Positions 24,525 to 32,556 of a stretch of 34,792 nt of DNA are shown here, one piece after another. Under the pieces are notes generated by a model. It saw nothing but the letters and a program-made list of their open reading frames with translations. It did no database searches and was not told the DNA's origin. How positions within the stretch are numbered: position 1 is the first letter of the stretch; the number at the start of each line of letters is the position of its first letter. The position numbers and the translations under genes were made by a program. This stretch comes from Vicinamibacteraceae bacterium (GTDB taxonomy: Bacteria > Planctomycetota > Phycisphaerae > Phycisphaerales > UBA5793): positions 1-34,792 of the forward strand of contig WYBR01000026.1 in NCBI GenBank assembly GCA_011525805.1. The letters run 5' to 3'.

Positions 24525-26387
24525 ATGCTGGATTGGGATGACGATCAACGCGAAGTCATTGAGACCGATCCGGATGCACGGATTCTGGTGGAAGCCGGTC
24601 CGGGCACTGGCAAGACCGCTGTAGCGTGCGCGCGAGTGGCTTCGCTGATCAATGACTGGGAGGTTCAGCCAGCCAACATTTTGCTCCTGAGCTTCACTCG
24701 CACCGCTGTTGCGGAAATGCGCAGCAGAATCGCGAGCTATGTGGGTGATCAGCATCGCGCAGCGGCAGTCAAGATCAGTACACTCGATTCAGCAGTATGG
24801 TACCTGATCTGTGGCTTCGACCAGAAGGCGGCGGATGTGTTCGGGGGATATGAAGCAAACATCCTGGCCATCCTGCAAAGGATCGAGGCAGGCGACTCTG
24901 ATCTGATGGACTATCTGAGCCGCTATCAGCACATCATCGTTGACGAGGCGCAGGATCTGACCAGTGCGCGGGCGAAGCTCGTAATCGCGCTGATCAAGGC
25001 ACTTGCCCCGGACTGCGGCGTCACCATCTTTGCCGATCCCCATCAGGCCATCTACGGCTTTACGAACGACGCTGATGAGCGAGAACCCGATGCAACAATC
25101 ACCTTCCTCGATCTGCTGCGGCGCGAAGGAGCCTTGAAGTTCAGGGGCATGGAGCTCAAGACGCTCCACCGCACAAACGAAACTGCTCTGGCATCGCTGA
25201 TGTCGACGCTGCGCTGTGTAGTGTCAACCAACAGCTCACCCCCGGCGGACCAGCATGCATTGTTGAAGAATCGCCTGCACAGTCTTGCGGGGCCGATCGA
25301 ACAGAATCGAACAGATCTGCCGAAGCACGCTGACGGTCGATCCGACCTGCTCATTCTGTACCGCCGCCGAGCGGAGGTGCTGTTGACTTCTTCGCTGTTC
25401 TGCTCCGCCGGCATTACACACAGGCTCCGACTTTCCGGGCTGCCCTCGTGCCTGCAGCCGTGGCTCGGACGCGTGTTCTTCGACTGCCGTGGTGCCCGGA
25501 TGTCCTTGACGGAGTTCCGCACTCTCTGGGCTGAGCGCGACTGCGCGTCGCTTGGCGGCACATCGGCGGAGCAGGACTGGGCTATGCTTTATCGAATCGC
25601 GTCTGTCGACAAAGATTCGATCGACATTCATCGGCTCCGTCAGGTGCTCGCCCGATCCCGACCTCCATCTGAATTGTGCGTGCAGGACTGCGTGCGCGAG
25701 GGGCCGATCCTAGGGACCATTCATGCCTCTAAGGGGCGTGAGGCGGACACGGTCTACCTCTTTGTGTCCGATGAAACGCCCGAGGAGGCGGTGGAAGAGG
25801 AGTCCCGCGTGGTGTACGTCGGCGCAACCCGTGCAAAAAAGAAGCTTCATGTGGCAGCCCCAGGGCCGGTCTATGCCAAATCGTTGAAAGGCTCTGGCCG
25901 GGCTTTCTGGGTCAGGCCCGACGGCCGATCTGCCCAAGTTGAAATCGGGCGGGACGGCGACCTCGTACCCTCATCGCCAGTCAGTAAGCGCCTTCATGCG
26001 AAACAGGCTGACGCGTTCGCTGCACAGGACATGCTGGCGACCCGCGCCAACGCGACCACCAAAGTGACGGCGCACACAAGCGCAGAGTACGACTGGAAGT
26101 ACCGAGTCAGGTACGCAGAAGGCGTCGGAGGTCCGTGGATCGGTGAGTTCTCGGAGGACGTGGGGCGCGATCTCTGGGCCGTCATCAAGATCACCGGACA
26201 TTACATGCGGCCGCCATTGGAGATGAATCACCTGTTCGCAGTATCTACACGGACAGTCGTTCTCGATCGAGATCACCCCGAGCTCAGCGATCTCCACTTT
26301 CCATACCAGTTGTCGGGATTCCTGCTTGCTCCAGTCATTCGCGCGTGGACGATCGCATACTTCAAGTTTCGTAAAGGTAGAAGATGA
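24525..26387 (+). CDS. UvrD-like SF1 helicase coupled to DISARM
   Basis: A 620-residue superfamily 1 helicase. Q-motif region LDWDDDQREVI (2-12), Walker A AGPGTGKT (24-31), motif Ia LLLSFTRTAVAEM (53-65), Walker B HIIVDEAQD (136-144), motif III IFADPHQAIYGF (168-179), motif V IHASKGREADTVYL (399-412) and motif VI VVYVGATRAKKKL (429-441) are all intact, so it should be an active ATP-driven translocase. It is shorter than UvrD/Rep (~670-720). Residues 450-620 form a tail I do not recognise, with YDWKYRVRYAEG and a hydrophobic C-terminal part. Its TGA overlaps the ATG of drmA (ATGA), so the two are translated together. It sits directly ahead of drmA, where accessory DISARM genes are often found, but its motifs are plainly UvrD. 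No strong ribosome site precedes its ATG. Confidence 0.87.
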   Translation: MLDWDDDQREVIETDPDARILVEAGPGTGKTAVACARVASLINDWEVQPANILLLSFTRTAVAEMRSRIASYVGDQHRAAAVKISTLDSAVWYLICGFDQKAADVFGGYEANILAILQRIEAGDSDLMDYLSRYQHIIVDEAQDLTSARAKLVIALIKALAPDCGVTIFADPHQAIYGFTNDADEREPDATITFLDLLRREGALKFRGMELKTLHRTNETALASLMSTLRCVVSTNSSPPADQHALLKNRLHSLAGPIEQNRTDLPKHADGRSDLLILYRRRAEVLLTSSLFCSAGITHRLRLSGLPSCLQPWLGRVFFDCRGARMSLTEFRTLWAERDCASLGGTSAEQDWAMLYRIASVDKDSIDIHRLRQVLARSRPPSELCVQDCVREGPILGTIHASKGREADTVYLFVSDETPEEAVEEESRVVYVGATRAKKKLHVAAPGPVYAKSLKGSGRAFWVRPDGRSAQVEIGRDGDLVPSSPVSKRLHAKQADAFAAQDMLATRANATTKVTAHTSAEYDWKYRVRYAEGVGGPWIGEFSEDVGRDLWAVIKITGHYMRPPLEMNHLFAVSTRTVVLDRDHPELSDLHFPYQLSGFLLAPVIRAWTIAYFKFRKGRR

Positions 26388-29300
26388 TGCACGCTGCTTT
26401 CAGGGACTCACTGCTGCGTCAGATGAGCGAGGACTTGGTCGGGCCGCTTACTCCGGATGAGCGCCTGGATGATCGGCCTTCCGACCGCTATCTCACCGGA
26501 ATCCTGTTTCCACAACGCAGCATGATTCCCGAGGAAGAGGACGAGGCGCTGCGTGGTGCGGAGGATGATGCTGAGGACGCGAGCGATTCGGCACAGGAAG
26601 CGGTCGCGCTGAACCGAACCGCGAGGCCGGCCGTCGCGGGCATATCCTTCGCGGTCAGCGAATCGGAAGGCACCATGCCGGCGCTTGCTGCCCGCGTCAC
26701 GTGCGGCACATATGAACCACTTTGGCTTGACAGTGACGGGACGCCGTTGCAGCAGCCGGGACCGGACTACCTGGCGAGGTGGAAGAGGCACGCTCACGAT
26801 ATCCAGTTGCCGCCAATACAGCTGCGATTCGGCACGCTACCTCCAATCGATCTGGCGACACACGGTCTCACGGGTCTGCAGCTGCGCTTGCAGGTTGCTC
26901 CGGCAGCAGCCTGCATTACTGTCACAGCGGTTCTCGTCAATGCTTGGGACGACGGTGAATCCCGGCTGGAAAACGAGAAGCGGACATTCTTCCAAGTTGA
27001 ACTGAGCATCTGCGTTGCAAGCGGTGCGTCACTTGTGGCTCGCCCATCCAGAAAAGGAGCGGAAGAACCAGAGTTCCAGCTGATATATCGTAACTGCTGT
27101 GAATATGCCGTCGGCCACACGTGCTCCGCACGATGGGACCTTGATGCCGGCGGCCGGGTTGTTCGTGTCGCAACGACTTGGCTTCCATCCCAGGCGGTGC
27201 CCGCGGTTTCGGCGGATGGCGATCCGTGCCTTCGCCGACTTCAGCTGGGCGAGCGAGTCAAGCCGCTATCGGCGGAGTGGCTCGCCACGGCTCCGAAAGA
27301 CGACATCATTGCCAGCCTGCGAATGTTTCCTGACATCTATTCGGCGTGGCTAGATGATCGTGAGGCAGAGATTGAGGCACTCCCAGCCACTCTGCAGGCA
27401 CAGGCCGCTCTCCACATTCGTACATGCCGGATCGGGTGCGCAAGGATGCGAGGTTCAATTGACCTGCTGAGGGATGATCAGCACGCGCTCAGCGCTTTCC
27501 GGTTCGCAAATCGCGCGATAGCAGTTCAGCGTCGCTGGTCTCGCGGCGATGTCGATCTGAAGTGGCGTCCCTTCCAGATCGGGTTTCAGCTTTTGACGCT
27601 GCAATCGCTCGTTGATCGATTGCACGCCGATCGCCAGACGATGGATCTGCTCTGGTTCCCCACAGGTGGTGGGAAGACCGAAGCATATCTCGGTCTGGTT
27701 GCCTTTGTGCTGGCCTACAGGCGCTTGGTGCACGGCAGCAGTGGCGCTGGCGTCGGCGTCATCATGCGCTATACGCTGCGTCTTCTCACTATTCAGCAGT
27801 TTCAGCGGGCGGCCGCGCTGATCTGCGCATGCGAATACATGCGCCGTGGCAATCAACTACCCGAACAGCACCTTGCTCTCGGCGATGTGCCCTTCTCAAT
27901 CGGCCTCTGGGTTGGGGGAGGTGCCACACCCAACAGCGTCGATGAAGCAGCCGGGAAACTCACGGCTTCGAGTGATCCGACGCCATGCCAGGTCCGATCG
28001 TGCCCCGCATGTCGACAGGAGTCTCTGGAGTGGTTCTGCGAGCATCGAACCAATCAGCGTGGGCGACAGGTGCCCGACCGCATTCTGGTGAAGTGCACCG
28101 ACACGACGTGTCCAATCGGAAGCTCCGGCAATCCGTTCCTTCCCTTGTGGACCGTCGATGAAGATGTCTATAGGGAGACGCCCTCGCTGCTGATCGGCAC
28201 GGTGGACAAGTTCGCGCAGATTGCGCGAAAGCCGGCGGCAACGGCCTCGTTCTTCGGGGCGCACCATGATCCGCCGGAACTGATCATTCAGGACGAGCTA
28301 CACCTGATCTCTGGCCCGTTGGGAACGCTCGCCGGACTATATGAGACGGCGATCGATGAGCTTTGCGCGCGCGTCGTGCGACGCGGCGAAGATGTCATTC
28401 GGGTTATCCCGAAGGTTATTGGATCAACGGCCACCATCCGGCGCGCCAGCGATCAGATCCAATCGCTTTTTGCCCGGTCGACGTACCAGTTCCCTCCGCC
28501 AGTGCTCGATGCGGCGAACTCGTGCTTTGCGGTACATGACACCGAACGGCCCGGACGTCTTTATGTCGGAATCACATCTGCCGGACGGTCGCCCAAGTTC
28601 GCGCTTCAGGCGGTCAGCGGTTCGCTTCTTCAGGCCGCGTGCGATCCCACCGTTCCGGATGCAGAACGTGATCCGTGGTGGACGCAGGTCGTCTATTTCA
28701 ATTCACTCCGGGAACTGGGCGGAGCGCTGGTGATGCTGCAGGACGACGTGCCCGCATCGATCAATCTGTACGCCAAGGTTCGCCAGCGATCCCCACGTGT
28801 CGTCAATCTGCTCGATGAGCTCACGAGCAGAAAGACGCAGGTGGAACTTCGGGACACACTGCACGATCTTGAGAAGGACTATGCAAGCGGTGCGGCGTTC
28901 GATGCTGTACTGGCGACCAACATGATCAGCGTCGGAGTGGATGTCCCGCGACTGAGCCTGATGGTAGTGAACGGGCAACCCAAGCAGATCGCGGAGTACA
29001 TTCAGGCGACAAGTCGCGTCGGACGCGAACACCCGGGTCTGATCGTAACTGTTTATAACAGCGGCCGTGCCAGGGACCGATCGCACTTTGAGACATTCGC
29101 TTCTTGGCATGCCGCTCCTTATCGCGACGTTGAGGCGACGAGCGTGACGCCATTCGCCTCACGTGCACAGGACAAGGCGCTTCACGCAGTACTCGTTACT
29201 CTTGTCCGACATCGGATGCCCAGTCTTCGGGACCGACCGGTACTTACGCCAGCTCTGCGCCAGCAGATCGAGCGCGAGATTCTCCCGGCCATTATCGCTC

Positions 29301-29605
29301 GTGTTACCTACACCGACTCAGTCGAAGTGGCGGCCGTTCAGGCGAAACTGCAAGCTCTGCTCGATCACTGGGAGACTCGGACGTCCCGCTGGACTTCAGG
29401 AACCGGCCAGCCGAACTACTGGTGGGACCAGAGGCCGGATTTGACTCTTCTGATGTCAGCGGAGCAGTATGCGGCACGAGCGGCAGCCGGCTGGTCGAAC
29501 GGTGAAGTGTGGAGCACCCCCAACTCAATGCGTGATGTCGAGCCCGGAAGCCCGTTCAAGCTGATTCCACGTCTTCGCGTCGGAGGGCCCGCAGATGCCG
29601 GTTGA
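26384..29605 (+). CDS. drmA: DISARM helicase DrmA
   Basis: A 1073-residue SF2 helicase-like protein. The N-terminus has the DrmA signature: RDSLLRQMSEDLVGPL followed by an Arg/Asp-rich stretch and DRYLTGILFP. The motor carries Walker A TGGGKT (427-432), Walker B-type DELH (637-640), motif III GSTATIRRAS (about 683), motif V SVGVDVPRLSL (about 849-859) and motif VI QATSRVGR (874-881). Between Walker A and DELH lies a zinc-finger-like set of Cys (RSCPACRQ, WFCEH, VKCTDTTC). In characterised DISARM, DrmA and DrmB form a complex that loads on DNA 5' ends and is triggered by phage DNA. The start overlaps the UvrD-like stop, and the end overlaps the drmB start by 11 nt, so the operon is tightly coupled. 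Confidence 0.9.
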   Translation: MMHAAFRDSLLRQMSEDLVGPLTPDERLDDRPSDRYLTGILFPQRSMIPEEEDEALRGAEDDAEDASDSAQEAVALNRTARPAVAGISFAVSESEGTMPALAARVTCGTYEPLWLDSDGTPLQQPGPDYLARWKRHAHDIQLPPIQLRFGTLPPIDLATHGLTGLQLRLQVAPAAACITVTAVLVNAWDDGESRLENEKRTFFQVELSICVASGASLVARPSRKGAEEPEFQLIYRNCCEYAVGHTCSARWDLDAGGRVVRVATTWLPSQAVPAVSADGDPCLRRLQLGERVKPLSAEWLATAPKDDIIASLRMFPDIYSAWLDDREAEIEALPATLQAQAALHIRTCRIGCARMRGSIDLLRDDQHALSAFRFANRAIAVQRRWSRGDVDLKWRPFQIGFQLLTLQSLVDRLHADRQTMDLLWFPTGGGKTEAYLGLVAFVLAYRRLVHGSSGAGVGVIMRYTLRLLTIQQFQRAAALICACEYMRRGNQLPEQHLALGDVPFSIGLWVGGGATPNSVDEAAGKLTASSDPTPCQVRSCPACRQESLEWFCEHRTNQRGRQVPDRILVKCTDTTCPIGSSGNPFLPLWTVDEDVYRETPSLLIGTVDKFAQIARKPAATASFFGAHHDPPELIIQDELHLISGPLGTLAGLYETAIDELCARVVRRGEDVIRVIPKVIGSTATIRRASDQIQSLFARSTYQFPPPVLDAANSCFAVHDTERPGRLYVGITSAGRSPKFALQAVSGSLLQAACDPTVPDAERDPWWTQVVYFNSLRELGGALVMLQDDVPASINLYAKVRQRSPRVVNLLDELTSRKTQVELRDTLHDLEKDYASGAAFDAVLATNMISVGVDVPRLSLMVVNGQPKQIAEYIQATSRVGREHPGLIVTVYNSGRARDRSHFETFASWHAAPYRDVEATSVTPFASRAQDKALHAVLVTLVRHRMPSLRDRPVLTPALRQQIEREILPAIIARVTYTDSVEVAAVQAKLQALLDHWETRTSRWTSGTGQPNYWWDQRPDLTLLMSAEQYAARAAAGWSNGEVWSTPNSMRDVEPGSPFKLIPRLRVGGPADAG

Positions 29606-31427
29606 GCTGAACGAAATACGACGCAGCCAAGTGATTACGACGTTCGGGCCAGGCGCCATCGTCGACTTTCGCGCAGGCAAACACGGTGGTGCAGCCGTAT
29701 CGGTCGTCGTTGCCGGCCTTGACGGATGGGACGAGCATGCGCAACCCGCGGGACTGAATCATCCGCAGACAACAAGCGAGCCGCGCCTCGAACGGCTGCT
29801 TCACACAGATGGCTTCCGGCTGCCGCCGGCTGTTCCAAAGGAGAACAAGGTCTACGTCAACGGTGCCCGATTGCCTGGAATTCGCTTTCCGCGCTGGCTT
29901 CATTGCCCAGAGTGCTATGGCCTGCGAGAGGCTAGGTTCTGGAACGAAGATCCCGGTGACGCGGCTCTCTATTGCGGAACATGTTCATCGCGACGCGGAA
30001 GACACATCCATGTCGTTCCCGCCCGGTTCATCATGATCTGCGAGAATGGCCATCTCGACGAATTCCCTTGGCACTGGTGGGTGCGCCACAGGGATTCGTG
30101 CAAGAACAAACAGGCCTTGACTTTGAAGAGTGAGGGAGCCGGCCTTGCGGGCTTGCTCCTCAGGTGTACGGCCTGCCAGCAGGCACGGTCAATGGATGGC
30201 TGCTTCTCTCGCGATGCGATCACGTTTCGCTGCAGTGGAGAAAGGCCTTGGCTGGGCGATCGGGAACCGGACTGTGACAGACAACCGCGGGCCGTACTGC
30301 GTGGAGCATCCAACGTCTACTTCCCAGTGGTTGTTTCAGCTCTGAGCATACCACCGTGGTCAGATCAGATTCAAAAGCACCTTGGCATCTTTTGGCCTCG
30401 ACTTCTGCATGCAGACGATGACACCAAGCGACGCGCCATCATCGAAGCGATGGATCTGGCGGTGCCACTGCAAATGTCTGTCGATCAGCTTCTCGAACAG
30501 GTACGCACGCGAATCCGTCAGATCGAGATTCAGGATCAAGAGGCGCTGCGATTCGACGAATACACGCAGTTCACGCTGGGTCAGACTGCCGGCGGGGTCC
30601 ACCATGACGAATCGGAATTCGAAACACATCGCGAGAACGTTCCTCCGGAACTTCGGCGCTTCTTTGACCACCTTGTGCGTGTGACTCGGCTGCGCGAGGT
30701 TCGCGCGTTGCGCTCATTCACACGGATACGCCCGCCCGCCGACTGGCGCGACGGCGGAGATGTTACCTTTGCGCCGATCACGCGGCAGCAGAGAAACTGG
30801 CTGCCCGCCACGGAGGTTCGGGGGGAAGGAATCTTCCTGGCGTTCAACGAGCAGGAGCTTGGCGCATGGGAGGGCCGATCGGCCGTTCTGCAACAGCGAG
30901 CTGCCGAACTCCACGAAGCGTATGCCGCAGAATATCGAGAGCGGCATGGTTCCAAGGCTGTCGTTCCGCGAACGATCAGTCCACGGATGCTGCTCGTTCA
31001 CTCGTTTGGACACGCCCTCATCCGGCAGCTGTCACTCGAGTGCGGCTACTCCACATCTTCGCTCCGCGAGCGCCTGTACGTGGACAGCCATCCGCAGCGC
31101 CGCATGGCTGGCGTGCTCATCTACACCGCCACTCCCGATTCCGATGGAACACTGGGAGGTCTGTGTCGCCAAGGCTTGCCTTCCCGAATCGTGCGGCTCG
31201 TGGAGGGAGCCGTGCAGGCGATGCAATGGTGTTCAAGCGATCCGTTGTGCATTGATCGCGTGCAGTCTCCCACCGAAACCTTGAACGCAGCAGCATGCCA
31301 TGCCTGCCTTCTCGCCCCGGAGACGTCATGCGAGGAGTTCAATCGGCTACTCGATCGCGCGACCCTAGTGGGAATCCCCGCGGACCGCACCCTCGGATTC
31401 TTCAGCGCTTTGTTGCAACAGCCATAG
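29595..31427 (+). CDS. drmB: DISARM protein DrmB (DUF1998 family)
   Basis: A 610-residue protein with the DrmB start VELNEIRRSQVITTFGPGAI then VDF, and two Cys-pair zinc sites early on (HCPECYG, CGTCSSRRGR, CTACQQARSMDGC). The DUF1998 core begins at about residue 465 with LLVHSFGHALIRQLSLECG (H469, H473) and ends with the family's Cys cluster (WCSSDPLCID, then ACHACLLAPETSC). DrmB partners DrmA; the DrmAB complex binds DNA and is the conserved heart of every DISARM type. The start lies inside the 3' end of drmA. At ~610 residues it is a normal length for the family. Confidence 0.9.
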   Translation: MPVELNEIRRSQVITTFGPGAIVDFRAGKHGGAAVSVVVAGLDGWDEHAQPAGLNHPQTTSEPRLERLLHTDGFRLPPAVPKENKVYVNGARLPGIRFPRWLHCPECYGLREARFWNEDPGDAALYCGTCSSRRGRHIHVVPARFIMICENGHLDEFPWHWWVRHRDSCKNKQALTLKSEGAGLAGLLLRCTACQQARSMDGCFSRDAITFRCSGERPWLGDREPDCDRQPRAVLRGASNVYFPVVVSALSIPPWSDQIQKHLGIFWPRLLHADDDTKRRAIIEAMDLAVPLQMSVDQLLEQVRTRIRQIEIQDQEALRFDEYTQFTLGQTAGGVHHDESEFETHRENVPPELRRFFDHLVRVTRLREVRALRSFTRIRPPADWRDGGDVTFAPITRQQRNWLPATEVRGEGIFLAFNEQELGAWEGRSAVLQQRAAELHEAYAAEYRERHGSKAVVPRTISPRMLLVHSFGHALIRQLSLECGYSTSSLRERLYVDSHPQRRMAGVLIYTATPDSDGTLGGLCRQGLPSRIVRLVEGAVQAMQWCSSDPLCIDRVQSPTETLNAAACHACLLAPETSCEEFNRLLDRATLVGIPADRTLGFFSALLQQP

Positions 31428-31438
31428 AAAGAAGCACC

Positions 31439-32155
31439 TTGGGCCTTCCCCGCGACATTGTCGAGGTATCACGAACGCTTATGTGCGATCCGTTCGATAG
31501 CGGCGCAAGCGAAGCTATCAGCGGAATGGCACCCACATCGGCGTTGTTGCCCTACCTCTCGCATGTCAGCCGTGATGCCGACCCTCCCTCAATTCTGCTG
31601 TTGATCTTCCAGTGTCTCGCAATTCAGCGTGCCGAGCTCCAACGTACTGCCTTGGCCGCGGAGTTCATTGCGACAGTACCTAGCGGAAGCGCTCCCGGCA
31701 TACGGCCTACGGGAGTGGTCGTGCGCGAGATGGTATCCGCGGCCAAGCGCAGCATACTGACGCTGGGTTATGTCATCACGGCTGAAGGCGGGATGCTAAG
31801 TCTGCTGCAGGCAGCGGCCAGCCGATTCGTGGCCATCGACGTTGTGTGTGATCGAGAAGTCAGGTCGGCCGGTCTCATTGCTGCGGCATGGCCCCAAGGG
31901 ATACCCCTTCCGAATCTCTTTACCAATGCCCCAGCACCGGGAGCATCATCGTTGGCGAAGATGCACTGCAAGCTGTTACTGGTCGACTCAAGTGACCTGC
32001 TGATTACATCCGCTAACTTCACTTTTCACGGCATGGCCGCCAACATCGAGTTCGGCATTCGTGTGCGCGGACAAGAAGCCATGCTTGCTCAGAGATTCTT
32101 TGACTATCTGCGACAACAACAGCTGGTGCTGCCAGTCGCTCAGTCTGGCGCATAG
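31439..32155 (+). CDS. drmC: DISARM phospholipase-D-like nuclease DrmC
   Basis: A 238-residue protein, 11 nt after the drmB stop. The TTG at 31439 is chosen because it places the family-like N-terminus LGLPRDIVEVSRTL at the start, behind a GAAAGAAG stretch. An ATG at 31481 would lose 14 of those residues, and the ATG further upstream lies inside drmB. The PLD signature is MHCKLLLVDSSDLLITSANF: H176, K178 and the downstream D of a single HKD motif, so a dimer would be needed for a full active site. PLD-family members cut phosphodiester bonds. DrmC is part of the DISARM core, although reported work on one system found it not essential. Its 3' end overlaps the oppositely oriented vsr gene by 16 nt. 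Confidence 0.85.
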   Translation: MGLPRDIVEVSRTLMCDPFDSGASEAISGMAPTSALLPYLSHVSRDADPPSILLLIFQCLAIQRAELQRTALAAEFIATVPSGSAPGIRPTGVVVREMVSAAKRSILTLGYVITAEGGMLSLLQAAASRFVAIDVVCDREVRSAGLIAAAWPQGIPLPNLFTNAPAPGASSLAKMHCKLLLVDSSDLLITSANFTFHGMAANIEFGIRVRGQEAMLAQRFFDYLRQQQLVLPVAQSGA

Positions 32156-32556
32156 CCGCTGATGCTCTCGAGCAGCTCGGCAAGTCGATCCTGATGGCGC
32201 GTCTGACACTCCCACACAACGACCTGACGCCAGCCGGCCTTCCGGAGAAGCGCCCTCGCTTCAGCGTCCCGAGCTGTGTTTCTCCGGAACTTCTCCTTCC
32301 AGAACGAGACGCGCGTCCGCGGGGTATAGGCATATCTGCATCCCGGATGCCGGTGCCAAAAGCAGCCATGCACGAAGATCACAGTTCGGTACTTTGGCAG
32401 GACGATGTCCGGCCTGCCCGGCAGATCTCTGCGATGCAGCCGGAATCGATACCCCATGCGGTGAAGCAGCGAGCGAACCACCTTCTCCGGCTTCGTGTCG
32501 CGCCCCCGAATGCGCGACATGTTCCAGCTTCGATGTTCTTTGCTGATCCGGTCCAT
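32140..32556 (-). CDS. vsr: Very short patch repair (Vsr) mismatch endonuclease
   Basis: A 138-residue protein with all Vsr landmarks: MSRIRGRDTKPEKVVRSLLH at 13-32, RRDLPGRPDIVLPKYRTVIF (42-61) with the catalytic-type Asp (D50), VHGCFWHRHPGC (62-73) with zinc/active-site His and Cys, and a C-terminal GWRQVVVWEC. Vsr nicks 5' of the T in T:G mismatches that arise when 5-methylcytosine deaminates, limiting mutation at methylated sites. The ATG overlaps the methyltransferase stop by one base (TAATG), so it is translated after it. In E. coli Vsr acts at Dcm (CCWGG) sites. Pairing here with a DISARM-type methyltransferase suggests a similar methylated site. Confidence 0.93.
   Translation of the reverse strand: MDRISKEHRSWNMSRIRGRDTKPEKVVRSLLHRMGYRFRLHRRDLPGRPDIVLPKYRTVIFVHGCFWHRHPGCRYAYTPRTRVSFWKEKFRRNTARDAEARALLRKAGWRQVVVWECQTRHQDRLAELLESISGYAPD

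Noticed and set aside
31295-31438. Start of drmC at the ATG at 31295
   Set aside because: It would overlap drmB by more than 130 nt and add residues unlike the family; the TTG at 31439 fits the operon spacing.
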